DNA of 64,000 nucleotides, taken from assembly GCF_016031635.1 (NCBI RefSeq), contig NZ_JACEGD010000008.1, positions 62,001 through 126,000 on the forward strand, in the 5' to 3' direction. The DNA comes from Bradyrhizobium diversitatis. GTDB taxonomy: Bacteria > Pseudomonadota > Alphaproteobacteria > Rhizobiales > Xanthobacteraceae. The translations under genes and the position numbers were made by a program. Shown one piece after another: positions 8,395 to 16,788 of the stretch (within the stretch, counting starts at the first letter, position 1; each line of letters begins with the position of its first letter). A model generated the notes under the pieces. It was not told the origin of the DNA, ran no database searches, and saw nothing but the letters and a program-made list of their open reading frames with translations.

Positions 8395-9363
8395 ATGCAG
8401 CCCGAACCAATCCTCGATCTCGCCCATCTCGGCCACATGGAGCTGCTGACGCCGAAGCCCGCCGAGAGCCTGAAATTCTTCGTCGATGTCATGGGCATGA
8501 CCATCAGCGGACGACAAGGCGAGTCGGTTTACTTGCGCGGTTGGGATGATTACGAGCGCTATTCGCTCAAGCTGACGGCGTCGAAGACCTCGGGCATGGG
8601 CCACATGGCGCTGCGCGCGCGCAGCCAGCAGGCGCTGGAGCGCCGGGTCGCGGCGCTGAATGGATCCGGCTTCGACATCGGCTGGATCGACGGCGACATG
8701 GGGCAGGGGCCGACCTTCCGCTGCCGCGATCCCGATGGCCACATCGTCGAGCTCTATTACGAGACCGAATGGTATCAGGCGCCGCCGGAGCTCAAGCCGG
8801 CGCTGAAGAACCAGGCGCAACGCTTTCCGGCCCGCGGCGTCAATGTCCGCCGTCTCGACCATCTCAACTGCCTCGCCGTCGACATCAAGGCCAACCGCGA
8901 GTTCTTCGAGACCTATCTCGGCTGCCGTCTCACCGAGCAGATCGTGCTCAATGACGGCCGGGAAGCGGCGATGTGGCTGACGATGTCGAACAAGAGCTAC
9001 GACTTCGCCTATTCGCTCGACCATTCCGGCGTGCCGGGCCGCTTCCACCACGTCACCTATGCGCTCGACAGCCGCGAGGAGATTCTGCGCGCTGCCGACA
9101 TCTTCCTGGAGAACGGCGTTCATATCGAGACCGGCCCGCACAAGCACGCGATCCAGCAGACTTTCTTCCTCTATGTCTACGAGCCCGGCGGCAACCGCGT
9201 CGAGGTCGCCAATGCCGGCGCGCGCCTCATTCTCGCGCCCGATTGGAAGCCGATCGTGTGGACCGAGGAGGAGCGCAAGAAGGGCCAGGCCTGGGGATTG
9301 AAGACGATCGAGTCGTTCCACACCCATGGCACGCCGCCGGTGGAGATGAAGAAGCACGGCTAG
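8395..9363 (+). CDS. type I extradiol (catechol 2,3-dioxygenase-like) ring-cleavage dioxygenase
   Basis: 322 residues made of two VOC (glyoxalase-fold) modules. The C-terminal module carries the 2-His-1-carboxylate iron ligands: H156 (RRLDHLNCL), H218 or H219 (GRFHHVTYAL) and E270 (NRVEVAN), the layout of BphC/XylE enzymes that open catechols next to the diol. The substrate is unknown. No pathway partner is adjacent, but its promoter matches that of the TetR operon near 30.8 kb, which encodes a lactonase, hydratase and aldolase for ring-cleavage products. Start supported by GGGAGGA. Confidence 0.82.
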   Translation: MQPEPILDLAHLGHMELLTPKPAESLKFFVDVMGMTISGRQGESVYLRGWDDYERYSLKLTASKTSGMGHMALRARSQQALERRVAALNGSGFDIGWIDGDMGQGPTFRCRDPDGHIVELYYETEWYQAPPELKPALKNQAQRFPARGVNVRRLDHLNCLAVDIKANREFFETYLGCRLTEQIVLNDGREAAMWLTMSNKSYDFAYSLDHSGVPGRFHHVTYALDSREEILRAADIFLENGVHIETGPHKHAIQQTFFLYVYEPGGNRVEVANAGARLILAPDWKPIVWTEEERKKGQAWGLKTIESFHTHGTPPVEMKKHG

Positions 9364-9390
9364 AGTCGCACATCCGACGTGTCATTCAGC

Positions 9391-9492
9391 GTCATTCCGG
9401 AGTCCGAGCGTAGCGAGGGGAGCCCGGAATCCATAACCACCAGCCGGGGTTATGGATTCTGGACTCGCCGCTTCGCGTCGCCCCGGAATGAC
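9391..9492. repeat. inverted-repeat intergenic element (GTCATTCCGG ends)
   Basis: Begins GTCATTCCGG and ends CCGGAATGAC, with further internal pairing (CATAACC / GGTTATG). It fills the space between the convergent dioxygenase and nicB-like genes and could terminate both. Related elements sit at 22087-22122 and 55425-55534, so this is a dispersed family and not a unique terminator. Confidence 0.7.
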
Positions 9493-9493
9493 A

Positions 9494-12400
9494 TCAGGGG
9501 TTGAAGCTGCGCACCCGCGCGATGGTCTCGCGCACGCCGGTCCAGGCTGGCTTGTCCGGCGCGAACTGCCTGCGCAGGAACGTGACGAGCTCCTCGACCT
9601 GCGCGTCGCTCATGCTGTTCCTGAACGCCGGCATGTAGCCGAGATCGCTTGTGACCGGTTCGGCGATGCCGTGCAGGATCACCTGCACGAGATTGTCCGC
9701 GGTCGCGCTGTGCAGGTTGCTGTTAAGCGCGAGCGAAGGCCGGCTGCCGAACAGCGGCAGGCCGCCGACCTCGTGGCAGACGGCGCAGGCGCCCAGGTAC
9801 AACCGCGCGCCGGTGGAAGAGGCAACGGTGACCTGCGTTGCGCTCTCGAGCTTTGCCGCGAGTGCTTCCTGTGCCTGCCGGTCGGTCGCGGCGTCGTTGA
9901 ACGAGTTGAGATAGACCGCCATTGCGCGGATGTCCTGGTCGGGAAGTGCCTTGAGGTCCCTCACCACAGGCGCCATCGGTCCGGCGGCGACGCCGTGATA
10001 GCGCGAATGGCCGGTGCGCAAATAGGCGTAGAGCTCGTCCTCGTTCCACGGGATCGGCGCGTGCGAGATCGAGGTCAGCGCCGGTGCTTCCCACCCCTCG
10101 GCGAAACCGCCGGCGAGGTAGGCATTGCGTTGCTCGGCGCCGAGCGCGTTGCGCGGCGAATGGCAGCCGCTGCAATGGCCGAGCCCCTCGACCAAATAGG
10201 CGCCGCGATTCCAAAGCTCGGACTTGGCGGGATCGGGCTTGAACTCTCGGCTCTCATGGAACAGCGCATTCCAGCCTGCGAGCAGCGGACGGAGATTGAA
10301 GGGGAAGGCGAGCGCATTCGCCGGCGGCGTCGCGCGCACCGCGGGCTGCGCCATCAGATAGGCGTAGAGTGCCTGCATGTCGGCGTCGCTGGTCTTGGCG
10401 AAATGCGTGTAGGGAAAGGCCGGATAGAGCTGCCGTCCGTCGCGATGCAGTCCGTCACGCATGGCGCGTTCGAAGGCTGGATAGGACCAGGCGCCGATGC
10501 CGGTCTCGACGTCGGGCGTGATGTTGGTCGCGTAGATCGTGCCGAACGGCGTTTCAAGCGCGCGGCCGCCGGCGTTGAGCGCGCCGCCGGTCGAGGTGTG
10601 GCACTCCGCGCAATTGCCGAGCGCCGCGAGCTGCTCTCCGCGCGCGATCGTCGCCGCGGAATAGACCGACGCGTCGGGGCGCGCGATGGGTGCAATCGCG
10701 CGGCCCGGCAGCAGCGCCGCGCCGACGCCGATTGCAGCAGTGCAGAGAGCTGCAATGGTCGCGAAGACGCCGGCGCGCTTTGCGAACGGGTTTTGCCAGA
10801 TGCGGGCCGGCGGCGACGCCGCGGGAGCGGGCAGGGCCTGTGGTGTCGCCGCCGCATCGCCGTGCAGCCCTTTCAGGATGCGCTCGGGCGTGAACGGAGG
10901 CTCGCGAAAGCGCACGCCGGTGGCATCGAAGATCGCATTGGCGATCGCCGCCGCGCTCGGCACCGAGGCGGATTCGCCGACGCCGAGCGGTGGTTGATCC
11001 TGACGCGGCAGCATCAACACGTCGATCTTGGGCACGTCCGGGAACGGGATGATGGGATAGGCGCCCCATTCCCGCGCCGCCACCGCGCCGCGTTCGAACG
11101 ACACTTCCTCCATCAGCGCGCGGCTGGTGGACTGGATGACGTTGCCATGGATCTGGTGGCGCACGCCGTCCGGATTGATCATCAGGCCGGAGTCCTGGCC
11201 CGCGACAACGCGCGTGACGCTGACATCGCCGGTCGCCTTGTTCACCGCGACATCGGCGACCCAGGCCGACCACGCCGCGCCATAGCCGGGAAACTTGCTG
11301 TGGACATAAAGCGCATAGGCAAAGCCGCGCCCGTGCACGATCTCGCCGTCTTTCTCTTCGCGGACCGGCCGCGGCGTCCAGCCCGCGCGTTCGGCCACTG
11401 CATTGACCAGGTCGATCGCGCGCTGGTCCTTGAGATAGCGCAGCCGATATTCGATCGGATCGACGCCGGCCTCGGTCGCGGCTTCGTCGATATAGGATTC
11501 ATGCGCAAAGGTGTTCGGCAGCGCCGAGACGCCGCGGAACCATGAGGCGCGCACGATCGGGGGCATGTCGTGGGCAACGACGCGCATGTGGTCGTAGTCG
11601 TAGGGCGGGATCGCGGTGCGGTCGCCCATCTGAAGCACGGCGGGATCGGGCGAGATGCGGCCGGTCAGTAGCAGCGCCAGAGTTGGCGCGGCGTTCGAGG
11701 GATAGCGCGTTGCGAGGTCGTAACCGGCAATGCCGCCGTTGGCATCGAGCCCGCCGTTGACGTCGATGAGCTGCGCGGTGCCTTTGGGCTCCCAGGCGTG
11801 CTCCTGCTCGCGTGTCAATTGCACGCGCACGGGCCGGCCGACCGCGCGCGACAGCAGCAGCGCGTCGGCGGTGACGTCGTCGGCGCAGTTGCGGCCGTAG
11901 CAGCCTGCGGCTTCGAGCCGGATCACGTCGATCTCGCTCTCGGGACGTTCGATCAGGAGCGCAAGATCGCTGCGCAGCACGTGCGGGTTCTGCGTGCCCG
12001 ACCAGACGCGGATATTGCCGTCCCTGTAGTCGGCGACGGCACAGGACGGGCCGATCGAGGCGTGCATCTGATACGGCCACACGTAAGTGCGCTGCATCGG
12101 CCTGGCCGCGCCTGATATCGCCGCATCGACGTCGCCCTTGTCGATCAGCGTGCGCGGCGTCGACGGATTGGCGCGCAGCGCGGTTTCGACGTCGGCAAGG
12201 TCGATGAGGGTTGGTGTCGGTTTCCAGCTCACCTCAAGCTGCTCTGCCGCGCGGATCGCATTCTCCTCGCGCTCGGCGACAACGCCGACGAAATCGCCGA
12301 TGTGCACCACCGCGATCAGGCCGGGAATGTCGCGCACCGAGGATTCATCGACCGCGAGCAGGCTGGTGCCGACGAACGGTCCGGCATCGACGCCGGCATA

Positions 12401-13024
12401 GGGCGGCCGCACCACGCGGCCGTGCAGCATGCCGGGCACGCGGATGTCGTGCACGAAAGTCAGCTCGCCCGTGGCCTTGGCGGGCAGATCCACGCGCGGC
12501 GTCGACTGGCCGACGATCGTGTAGTCGCCGACGGGTTTGACCGCGACATCGTCGGCAAGCTCGAGCCGGATCTCTTCGCTGCCGATCAGCTCGCCATAGC
12601 TGACGCTGCGGTTGTCGTGTCCGCGCACGAGGCCGTCCTCGATCCGTAACTCGGAGGCCGGCAGCTCCAGCCGCTCGGCCGCGCGCGCGATCAGGAAGTG
12701 CCTCGCCTGCGCCGCGGCCTTGCGCAGGGGCACGGCGGTGATCTGGATGGTTTCGCTGGCGATCGTCGCGCCCTGGTTCGGCACCACCGACGTGTCGCCG
12801 AGCACGACCACGACGCGCGCAAAGGAGACGTCGAGCTCTTCGGCGACGATCTGGCCCAGGGCGGTGCGGATGCCGGTGCCGAGATCGACATGGCCGTTAT
12901 AGGCCGTGACCGCCCCGTCCGCGGTGATGCGAACGAAGGTCTCGGATGTGACCTCGTCCACGGTGCGGGCGACGATGAGCGAGCCCGATGGCCGCTCAGC
13001 TCCGTTCGAAACAGGGGAGGCCAT
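9494..13024 (-). CDS. nicB: nicotinate dehydrogenase-like large subunit: molybdopterin domain fused to three cytochrome c domains
   Basis: 1176 residues, close to Pseudomonas putida NicB. Residues 1-720 form a xanthine-oxidase-family molybdenum domain ending in the catalytic GVGE (E684). A membrane-like segment (about 751-774) follows, then three haem c sites: CAECH (805-809), CSGCH (951-955) and CAVCH (1080-1084). NicAB hydroxylates nicotinate to 6-hydroxynicotinate and passes electrons through its haems to the respiratory chain. The ATG overlaps the nicA stop by 4 bp. The next pathway enzyme is divergently encoded, which supports nicotinate over other aldehydes or N-heterocycles. Substrate is inferred from context. 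Confidence 0.8.
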   Translation of the reverse strand: MASPVSNGAERPSGSLIVARTVDEVTSETFVRITADGAVTAYNGHVDLGTGIRTALGQIVAEELDVSFARVVVVLGDTSVVPNQGATIASETIQITAVPLRKAAAQARHFLIARAAERLELPASELRIEDGLVRGHDNRSVSYGELIGSEEIRLELADDVAVKPVGDYTIVGQSTPRVDLPAKATGELTFVHDIRVPGMLHGRVVRPPYAGVDAGPFVGTSLLAVDESSVRDIPGLIAVVHIGDFVGVVAEREENAIRAAEQLEVSWKPTPTLIDLADVETALRANPSTPRTLIDKGDVDAAISGAARPMQRTYVWPYQMHASIGPSCAVADYRDGNIRVWSGTQNPHVLRSDLALLIERPESEIDVIRLEAAGCYGRNCADDVTADALLLSRAVGRPVRVQLTREQEHAWEPKGTAQLIDVNGGLDANGGIAGYDLATRYPSNAAPTLALLLTGRISPDPAVLQMGDRTAIPPYDYDHMRVVAHDMPPIVRASWFRGVSALPNTFAHESYIDEAATEAGVDPIEYRLRYLKDQRAIDLVNAVAERAGWTPRPVREEKDGEIVHGRGFAYALYVHSKFPGYGAAWSAWVADVAVNKATGDVSVTRVVAGQDSGLMINPDGVRHQIHGNVIQSTSRALMEEVSFERGAVAAREWGAYPIIPFPDVPKIDVLMLPRQDQPPLGVGESASVPSAAAIANAIFDATGVRFREPPFTPERILKGLHGDAAATPQALPAPAASPPARIWQNPFAKRAGVFATIAALCTAAIGVGAALLPGRAIAPIARPDASVYSAATIARGEQLAALGNCAECHTSTGGALNAGGRALETPFGTIYATNITPDVETGIGAWSYPAFERAMRDGLHRDGRQLYPAFPYTHFAKTSDADMQALYAYLMAQPAVRATPPANALAFPFNLRPLLAGWNALFHESREFKPDPAKSELWNRGAYLVEGLGHCSGCHSPRNALGAEQRNAYLAGGFAEGWEAPALTSISHAPIPWNEDELYAYLRTGHSRYHGVAAGPMAPVVRDLKALPDQDIRAMAVYLNSFNDAATDRQAQEALAAKLESATQVTVASSTGARLYLGACAVCHEVGGLPLFGSRPSLALNSNLHSATADNLVQVILHGIAEPVTSDLGYMPAFRNSMSDAQVEELVTFLRRQFAPDKPAWTGVRETIARVRSFNP

Positions 13025-13506
13025 CAGTCCGCGGCCTCGGCGAGCTGGCCGGATGCCCGCATCACCGCGCGCAGGATCTCGACGTGGGTGCCGCAGCGGC
13101 AGAGATTGTAGCGCAGCGCCGCCAGCGCCTCCTGTTCGGTCGGCCGCGGATTGACCGCGAGCAGCGCCTTGGTGGTCATGATCATGCCGTTGAGGCAATA
13201 GCCGCATTGTGCGGCCTGCTCGTCGATGAAGGCCTGTTGCACCACATCGGGCTTGTCGCGGGTGCCGAGGCCTTCGAGCGTCACGATGTCGCGGCCGGCG
13301 CAGCCGCTCACGGGAATCACGCAGGAGCGCGCCGCCGCGCCGTCGATCAGGACAGTACAGGTGCCGCATTCACCCAAGCCGCAACCGTATTTCGGGCCGT
13401 TCAGCGCGAGCTCGTTGCGAAGCACATAGAGCAGCGGCGTGTCCGGCGCCGCCGTGACTTCGTGGATCCTGCCGTTCACGGTGAGGCGGATCGGTGTCTT
13501 CGTCAT
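13024..13506 (-). CDS. nicA: nicotinate dehydrogenase-like small subunit, two [2Fe-2S] clusters
   Basis: 160 residues of the xanthine-dehydrogenase small-subunit type. The plant-ferredoxin-like cluster ligands are in GCGLGECGTCTVLIDG and the second, helical cluster site in CGYCLNGM with CRCGTH near the C-terminus. It would carry electrons from the molybdenum site of the NicB-like partner to its haems. The ATG at 13506 is preceded by GGGAACGAGG; a TTG four codons earlier is less likely. The stop overlaps the nicB start, so the two chains are translationally coupled. Confidence 0.85.
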   Translation of the reverse strand: MTKTPIRLTVNGRIHEVTAAPDTPLLYVLRNELALNGPKYGCGLGECGTCTVLIDGAAARSCVIPVSGCAGRDIVTLEGLGTRDKPDVVQQAFIDEQAAQCGYCLNGMIMTTKALLAVNPRPTEQEALAALRYNLCRCGTHVEILRAVMRASGQLAEAAD

Positions 13507-13549
13507 CCTCGTTCCCAAGCGCGCGTAACTCTACCGTGGCGAACGATAC

Positions 13550-13565
13550 CGTTTGTACACAAACG
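13550..13565. promoter_or_regulatory. palindromic operator in the nicAB-type promoter
   Basis: Perfect inverted repeat CGTTTGT-AC-ACAAACG. On the minus strand it lies between TTGCAC and TATCGT, a -35/-10 pair spaced 16 nt, upstream of nicA. It matches the TTYGTGTACRAAYG pattern seen again at 13706-13717 and 23407-23436, so it is probably bound by the regulator of the nicotinate genes (MarR at 21612 is the local candidate). Confidence 0.6.
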
Positions 13566-13705
13566 TGCAAGCGGTGCATCCCGCACTGCAGCGTGGTTGC
13601 CTTCTTTGTGGACAGAGCTGATAGGCAAATGAGGTTTTATGCGGCAGCCGCATCTTTTGCGCTGCACCGCCGCTTGACAGCGCCAGGGGACCGCGCGCAA
13701 CATTG

Positions 13706-13717
13706 TTCGTGTACGAA
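13706..13717. promoter_or_regulatory. palindromic operator at the 6-hydroxynicotinate reductase start
   Basis: Inverted repeat TTCGT-GT-ACGAA immediately before, and overlapping by one base, the ATG at 13717. A TTGACA lies at 13674-13679, placing this palindrome over the expected transcription start. It shares the GTRTACRAAYG core with the operators at 13550 and 23407-23436. Confidence 0.6.
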
Positions 13718-15204
13718 TGATAACCGCAGTGGCCGCCGGCTCCGACATGGTGATTGAAACGACGAGCGCCGTCATCGACAAGATCCGCTGCGATGCTTGT
13801 CCGGTGATGTGCTACATCAAGCCGGGCGCAGCTGGTGCCTGCGACCGCTACGCCAATCACGACGGCAAGCTCGTCCGTGTCGATCCGCATGTGATCCTGG
13901 AGCGCACCGTTTCTCATGGCGGCAAGCTCGTTCCCTTCAGTCGCACTGAGGACTGGGACGGCAAGATCGTCCATGAACCCTCGACTTTCGTGACCGCGAT
14001 CGGCGCGGGCACGACCTATCCCGACTACAAGCCGGCGCCGTTCATCGTCTCCGCGGAGGTCGACGGCGTCGACATGGTGACCGTGGTCACCGAGGGCATC
14101 TTCTCCTATTGCGGGATCAAGGTGAAGATCGACACCGACCGCTATCTCGGTCCGGAGACTGCGACGGTCCGGGCGCAAGGCGAGGCGGTCGGCCACGTCA
14201 CCACCAGCGAATACGGCTCGCAGATGCTGTCGCTCGGCGGCGTGCATCATCTCACCGGCGGCTCCAAGAAGGAGGGCCGCGTCACCTGCGACACGTTGAT
14301 GGACCTCGCCAATTGCAAGGCGGTGGAGCTCACCATCGACGGCGGCGCCACCGTCGTGGTGCAGGCCGGGCAGCCGCCGATCGTCAACGGCATGAAAGAA
14401 GAGCGCATGCGCGTCGGCTGCGGCTCGGCGACGATCGGCATGTTCGCCAAGCAATGGCACGGCAAGGTCGACGAAGTCGTCGTGGTCGATGACCACATCA
14501 CCGGCGTGCTCTCGGAGCATCAGGCTGGCAAGCTGCTCGACATCGCCGACACCGGCATCAAGATGAAGGGGCGGCGCTCGACGCCGGGCCGCTATTTCCA
14601 GGTCGCCGATCCCGGCACGGGCTGGGGTGGCACCAACATCTCCGATCCGCTGGCGATCCTGGGGCCGTTCGATCCCAAGGAAGCCAAGCCCGGTCTTTCC
14701 ATGCTGATGGTCTCCACCACCGGTGAGCACTCGTCCTACTACGTGCTCGACGAGGCCTTGAAGCCGGTCGAGACGGAGATGCCGGCCGACTTGAAATTCT
14801 CGGTCGAGCGTATCCAGGAAAACTGCGAGCCCGCGCTGTGCACCGTGCTGTTCATGGCCGGCGCCGGCGGCTCGCTGCGTGCCGGTGTCACCGACAATCC
14901 GGTGCGGCTGACGCGTTCGGTGAAGGATGCGCTGACGCGGGTCACCAGCGGCGGCGCGCCGGTCTATGTCTGGCCCGGCGGCGGCATCACCTACATGGTC
15001 GACGTGACGCAGATGCCGTCAGGCGCGTTCGGTTATGTGCCGACGCCGGCGCTGGTCGCGCCGATCGAGTTCACGATGAAGCTGTCGGACTATGCCGCGC
15101 TCGGCGGCCACATGGATTACGTGAAGCCGCTCTCCGAGGTGCAGAACGGCGACGATGTCCGCCAGCTGCCCTGGCAAAATCCGATTCCGGGGCCGCGGGC
15201 ATGA
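13717..15204 (+). CDS. hnr: 6-hydroxynicotinate reductase-like Fe-S protein
   Basis: 495 residues from the ATG at 13717 (485 from 13747). The N-terminus has an iron-sulphur-type cysteine set, CDACPVMCYIKPGAAGACDR, and the rest follows the 6-hydroxynicotinate reductase family as I remember it. That enzyme reduces 6-hydroxynicotinate to 1,4,5,6-tetrahydro-6-oxonicotinate with reduced ferredoxin in Eubacterium barkeri. The context agrees: NicAB-type genes lie divergently upstream, an enamidase is nearby, and a UPF0280 gene overlaps the stop (ATGA). The 13717 start would give an almost leaderless mRNA; 13747 has no clear ribosome-binding site either. Confidence 0.75.
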   Translation: MITAVAAGSDMVIETTSAVIDKIRCDACPVMCYIKPGAAGACDRYANHDGKLVRVDPHVILERTVSHGGKLVPFSRTEDWDGKIVHEPSTFVTAIGAGTTYPDYKPAPFIVSAEVDGVDMVTVVTEGIFSYCGIKVKIDTDRYLGPETATVRAQGEAVGHVTTSEYGSQMLSLGGVHHLTGGSKKEGRVTCDTLMDLANCKAVELTIDGGATVVVQAGQPPIVNGMKEERMRVGCGSATIGMFAKQWHGKVDEVVVVDDHITGVLSEHQAGKLLDIADTGIKMKGRRSTPGRYFQVADPGTGWGGTNISDPLAILGPFDPKEAKPGLSMLMVSTTGEHSSYYVLDEALKPVETEMPADLKFSVERIQENCEPALCTVLFMAGAGGSLRAGVTDNPVRLTRSVKDALTRVTSGGAPVYVWPGGGITYMVDVTQMPSGAFGYVPTPALVAPIEFTMKLSDYAALGGHMDYVKPLSEVQNGDDVRQLPWQNPIPGPRA

Positions 15205-16097
15205 CCAGGCTCCCGCAAATCGCATTGCTGTCTGATGGCCGGCGGCTGCATTTGCAGGATGGACCGATTGACCTGATCGTGGAGGCGAGGGGACGTGCGG
15301 ACGAGGTGCGCGCGGCCTATGAGGCTGCGGCGCGCAGGTTCACCGGGCTTCTCGACGAGCTATGCGCGGAACTGACTGAACTGCGTGCGGATGCTGCGAC
15401 GCGGACTTCGCTGACCGGCGCTGTCGCGCGTCGTATGCACGCCGCTGTCGCGCCCTATGCCGCCGATTGCTTCATCACGCCGATGGCGGCGGTTGCGGGC
15501 AGCGTGGCCGAGGAGATTCTGGGCGCGATGCTGCGCGCTGCGACGCTCGATCGCGCTTACGTCAATAATGGTGGCGACATCGCGCTTCATCTGGCCGCAG
15601 GCGCGCATTTTTCGGTCGGCCTGATGGACCGGCCCGACCGCGACGGCGTGATGCGGACGATGAGGATCGATGCAGATGACCCTGTGCGGGGCGTCGCGAC
15701 CAGCGGACGCCACGGCCGCAGCTTTTCACTCGGCATCGCCGATGCCGTGACGGTGCTGGCGGCGACTGCATCGCAGGCCGATGCGGCGGCGACGATCATC
15801 GCCAATGCCGTCGATCTGCCCAGGCATCCCGCCATCATCCGGAAGCCTGCGAACGAGCTTCAGCCCGACAGCGATCTGGGCGCGCGCCTCGTCACCCGCG
15901 ATGTCGGCGAGCTGTCTCACGATGAGATCGCCGCCGCACTCGAATCTGGCGCGGAACGTGCACGGCAATTGTTCGACCGCGGACTGATCGAGGGTGCCGT
16001 GTTGCAGCTTTGTGGTGTTATGCTTGTCATCGGACCGAAAGATATTGAACGGCAAGAAGCGCGCCCGCGTCAGCTGGAGAACGCGGTTCATGCCTGA
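15201..16097 (+). CDS. UPF0280 family protein (ApbE-like superfamily)
   Basis: 298 residues starting MTRLPQIALLSDGRRLHLQD. The central region AYVNNGGDIALHLAAG and RGVATSGRHGRSFSLGIADAV matches the UPF0280 pattern, related in fold to the FMN transferase ApbE. Function is unproven. Because its start overlaps the reductase stop by 4 bp, it could mature or flavinylate the reductase, but this is inference from coupling and fold. It is followed 27 bp later by an AA_synth-family gene. Confidence 0.72.
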   Translation: MTRLPQIALLSDGRRLHLQDGPIDLIVEARGRADEVRAAYEAAARRFTGLLDELCAELTELRADAATRTSLTGAVARRMHAAVAPYAADCFITPMAAVAGSVAEEILGAMLRAATLDRAYVNNGGDIALHLAAGAHFSVGLMDRPDRDGVMRTMRIDADDPVRGVATSGRHGRSFSLGIADAVTVLAATASQADAAATIIANAVDLPRHPAIIRKPANELQPDSDLGARLVTRDVGELSHDEIAAALESGAERARQLFDRGLIEGAVLQLCGVMLVIGPKDIERQEARPRQLENAVHA

Positions 16098-16123
16098 ACA
16101 GGGAAGAGCCTGAGGACACAATC

Positions 16124-16708
16124 ATGAGCGCGATCATTCGCAAGATCGTCACCGTCGTCGAAGAGACGCAGATGGAGATGGGCCGGCAGGTGTCGCCGCC
16201 GACCCGGCGTGCGGCTGCGATTGCCGTCATCGAGAATCCGTTCGCCGGAAAATATGTCGAGGATCTTTCGCCGCTGATCGCGATCGGCGAGGAGCTGGGT
16301 GAGCTCTTGTCGAAGCGTGCGGTGGCCGCGCTCGGCATCGATGGCGCCAAGGCGCAGAGCTACGGCAAGGCCGCCGCCGTCGGCGAGAACGGCGAGCTTG
16401 AGCATGCCGCCGCCATCCTCCACCCTAAAATGGGAGCGCCGGTGCGCAAGGTTCTGACGAAGGGTGCGGCGCTCATCCCGTCCTCGAAGAAGCGCAGCGG
16501 TCCCGGCACGACGCTCGACATTCCGCTGGGGCACAAGGACGCAGCCTTCGTCCGCAGCCATTTCGATGGGATGGAGGTACAGATCAACGACGCTCCGCGC
16601 GCCAACGAGATCATGGTCGCAGTCGCCGTCACCGACAGCGGCCGTCCGCTGCCGCGCGTCGGCGGGCTGACGGTCGCGGAGATCAAGGGCGAAGACGGTC
16701 TGAGATAG
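16124..16708 (+). CDS. 'amino acid synthesis' (AA_synth) family protein
   Basis: 194 residues starting MSAIIRKIVTVVEETQMEMG, with the family-typical stretches RAAAIAVIENPFAGKYVEDL and HPKMGAPVRKVLTKGAALIP. Members commonly sit in N-heterocycle and amide catabolic clusters, but I know of no firm biochemical role for this one. It is the third gene of the hnr operon, separated by 27 bp, and is followed by a hairpin before the ABC importer genes. Confidence 0.7.
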   Translation: MSAIIRKIVTVVEETQMEMGRQVSPPTRRAAAIAVIENPFAGKYVEDLSPLIAIGEELGELLSKRAVAALGIDGAKAQSYGKAAAVGENGELEHAAAILHPKMGAPVRKVLTKGAALIPSSKKRSGPGTTLDIPLGHKDAAFVRSHFDGMEVQINDAPRANEIMVAVAVTDSGRPLPRVGGLTVAEIKGEDGLR

Positions 16709-16717
16709 GATTTGAAC

Positions 16718-16742
16718 CGGGGAGGCGGGCACAGCTTCCCCG
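16718..16742 (+). terminator. intercistronic hairpin, possible attenuator
   Basis: A 9-bp stem (one G-T pair) with a 7-nt loop lies 9 bp after the AA_synth stop: CGGGGAGGC pairs with GCTTCCCCG. There is no T-run, so it is more likely an RNA-processing or partial stop signal between the enzyme genes and the binding-protein gene at 16789 than a strong terminator. Confidence 0.45.
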
Positions 16743-16788
16743 ACACGATTACGCTGAAGACGTAGAGAGTTCAAAACTGGAGGTTGGG

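Noticed and set aside
9452..11545. 697-codon plus-strand frame opposite nicB
   Set aside because: Antisense shadow of the haem/molybdenum fusion; no motif.
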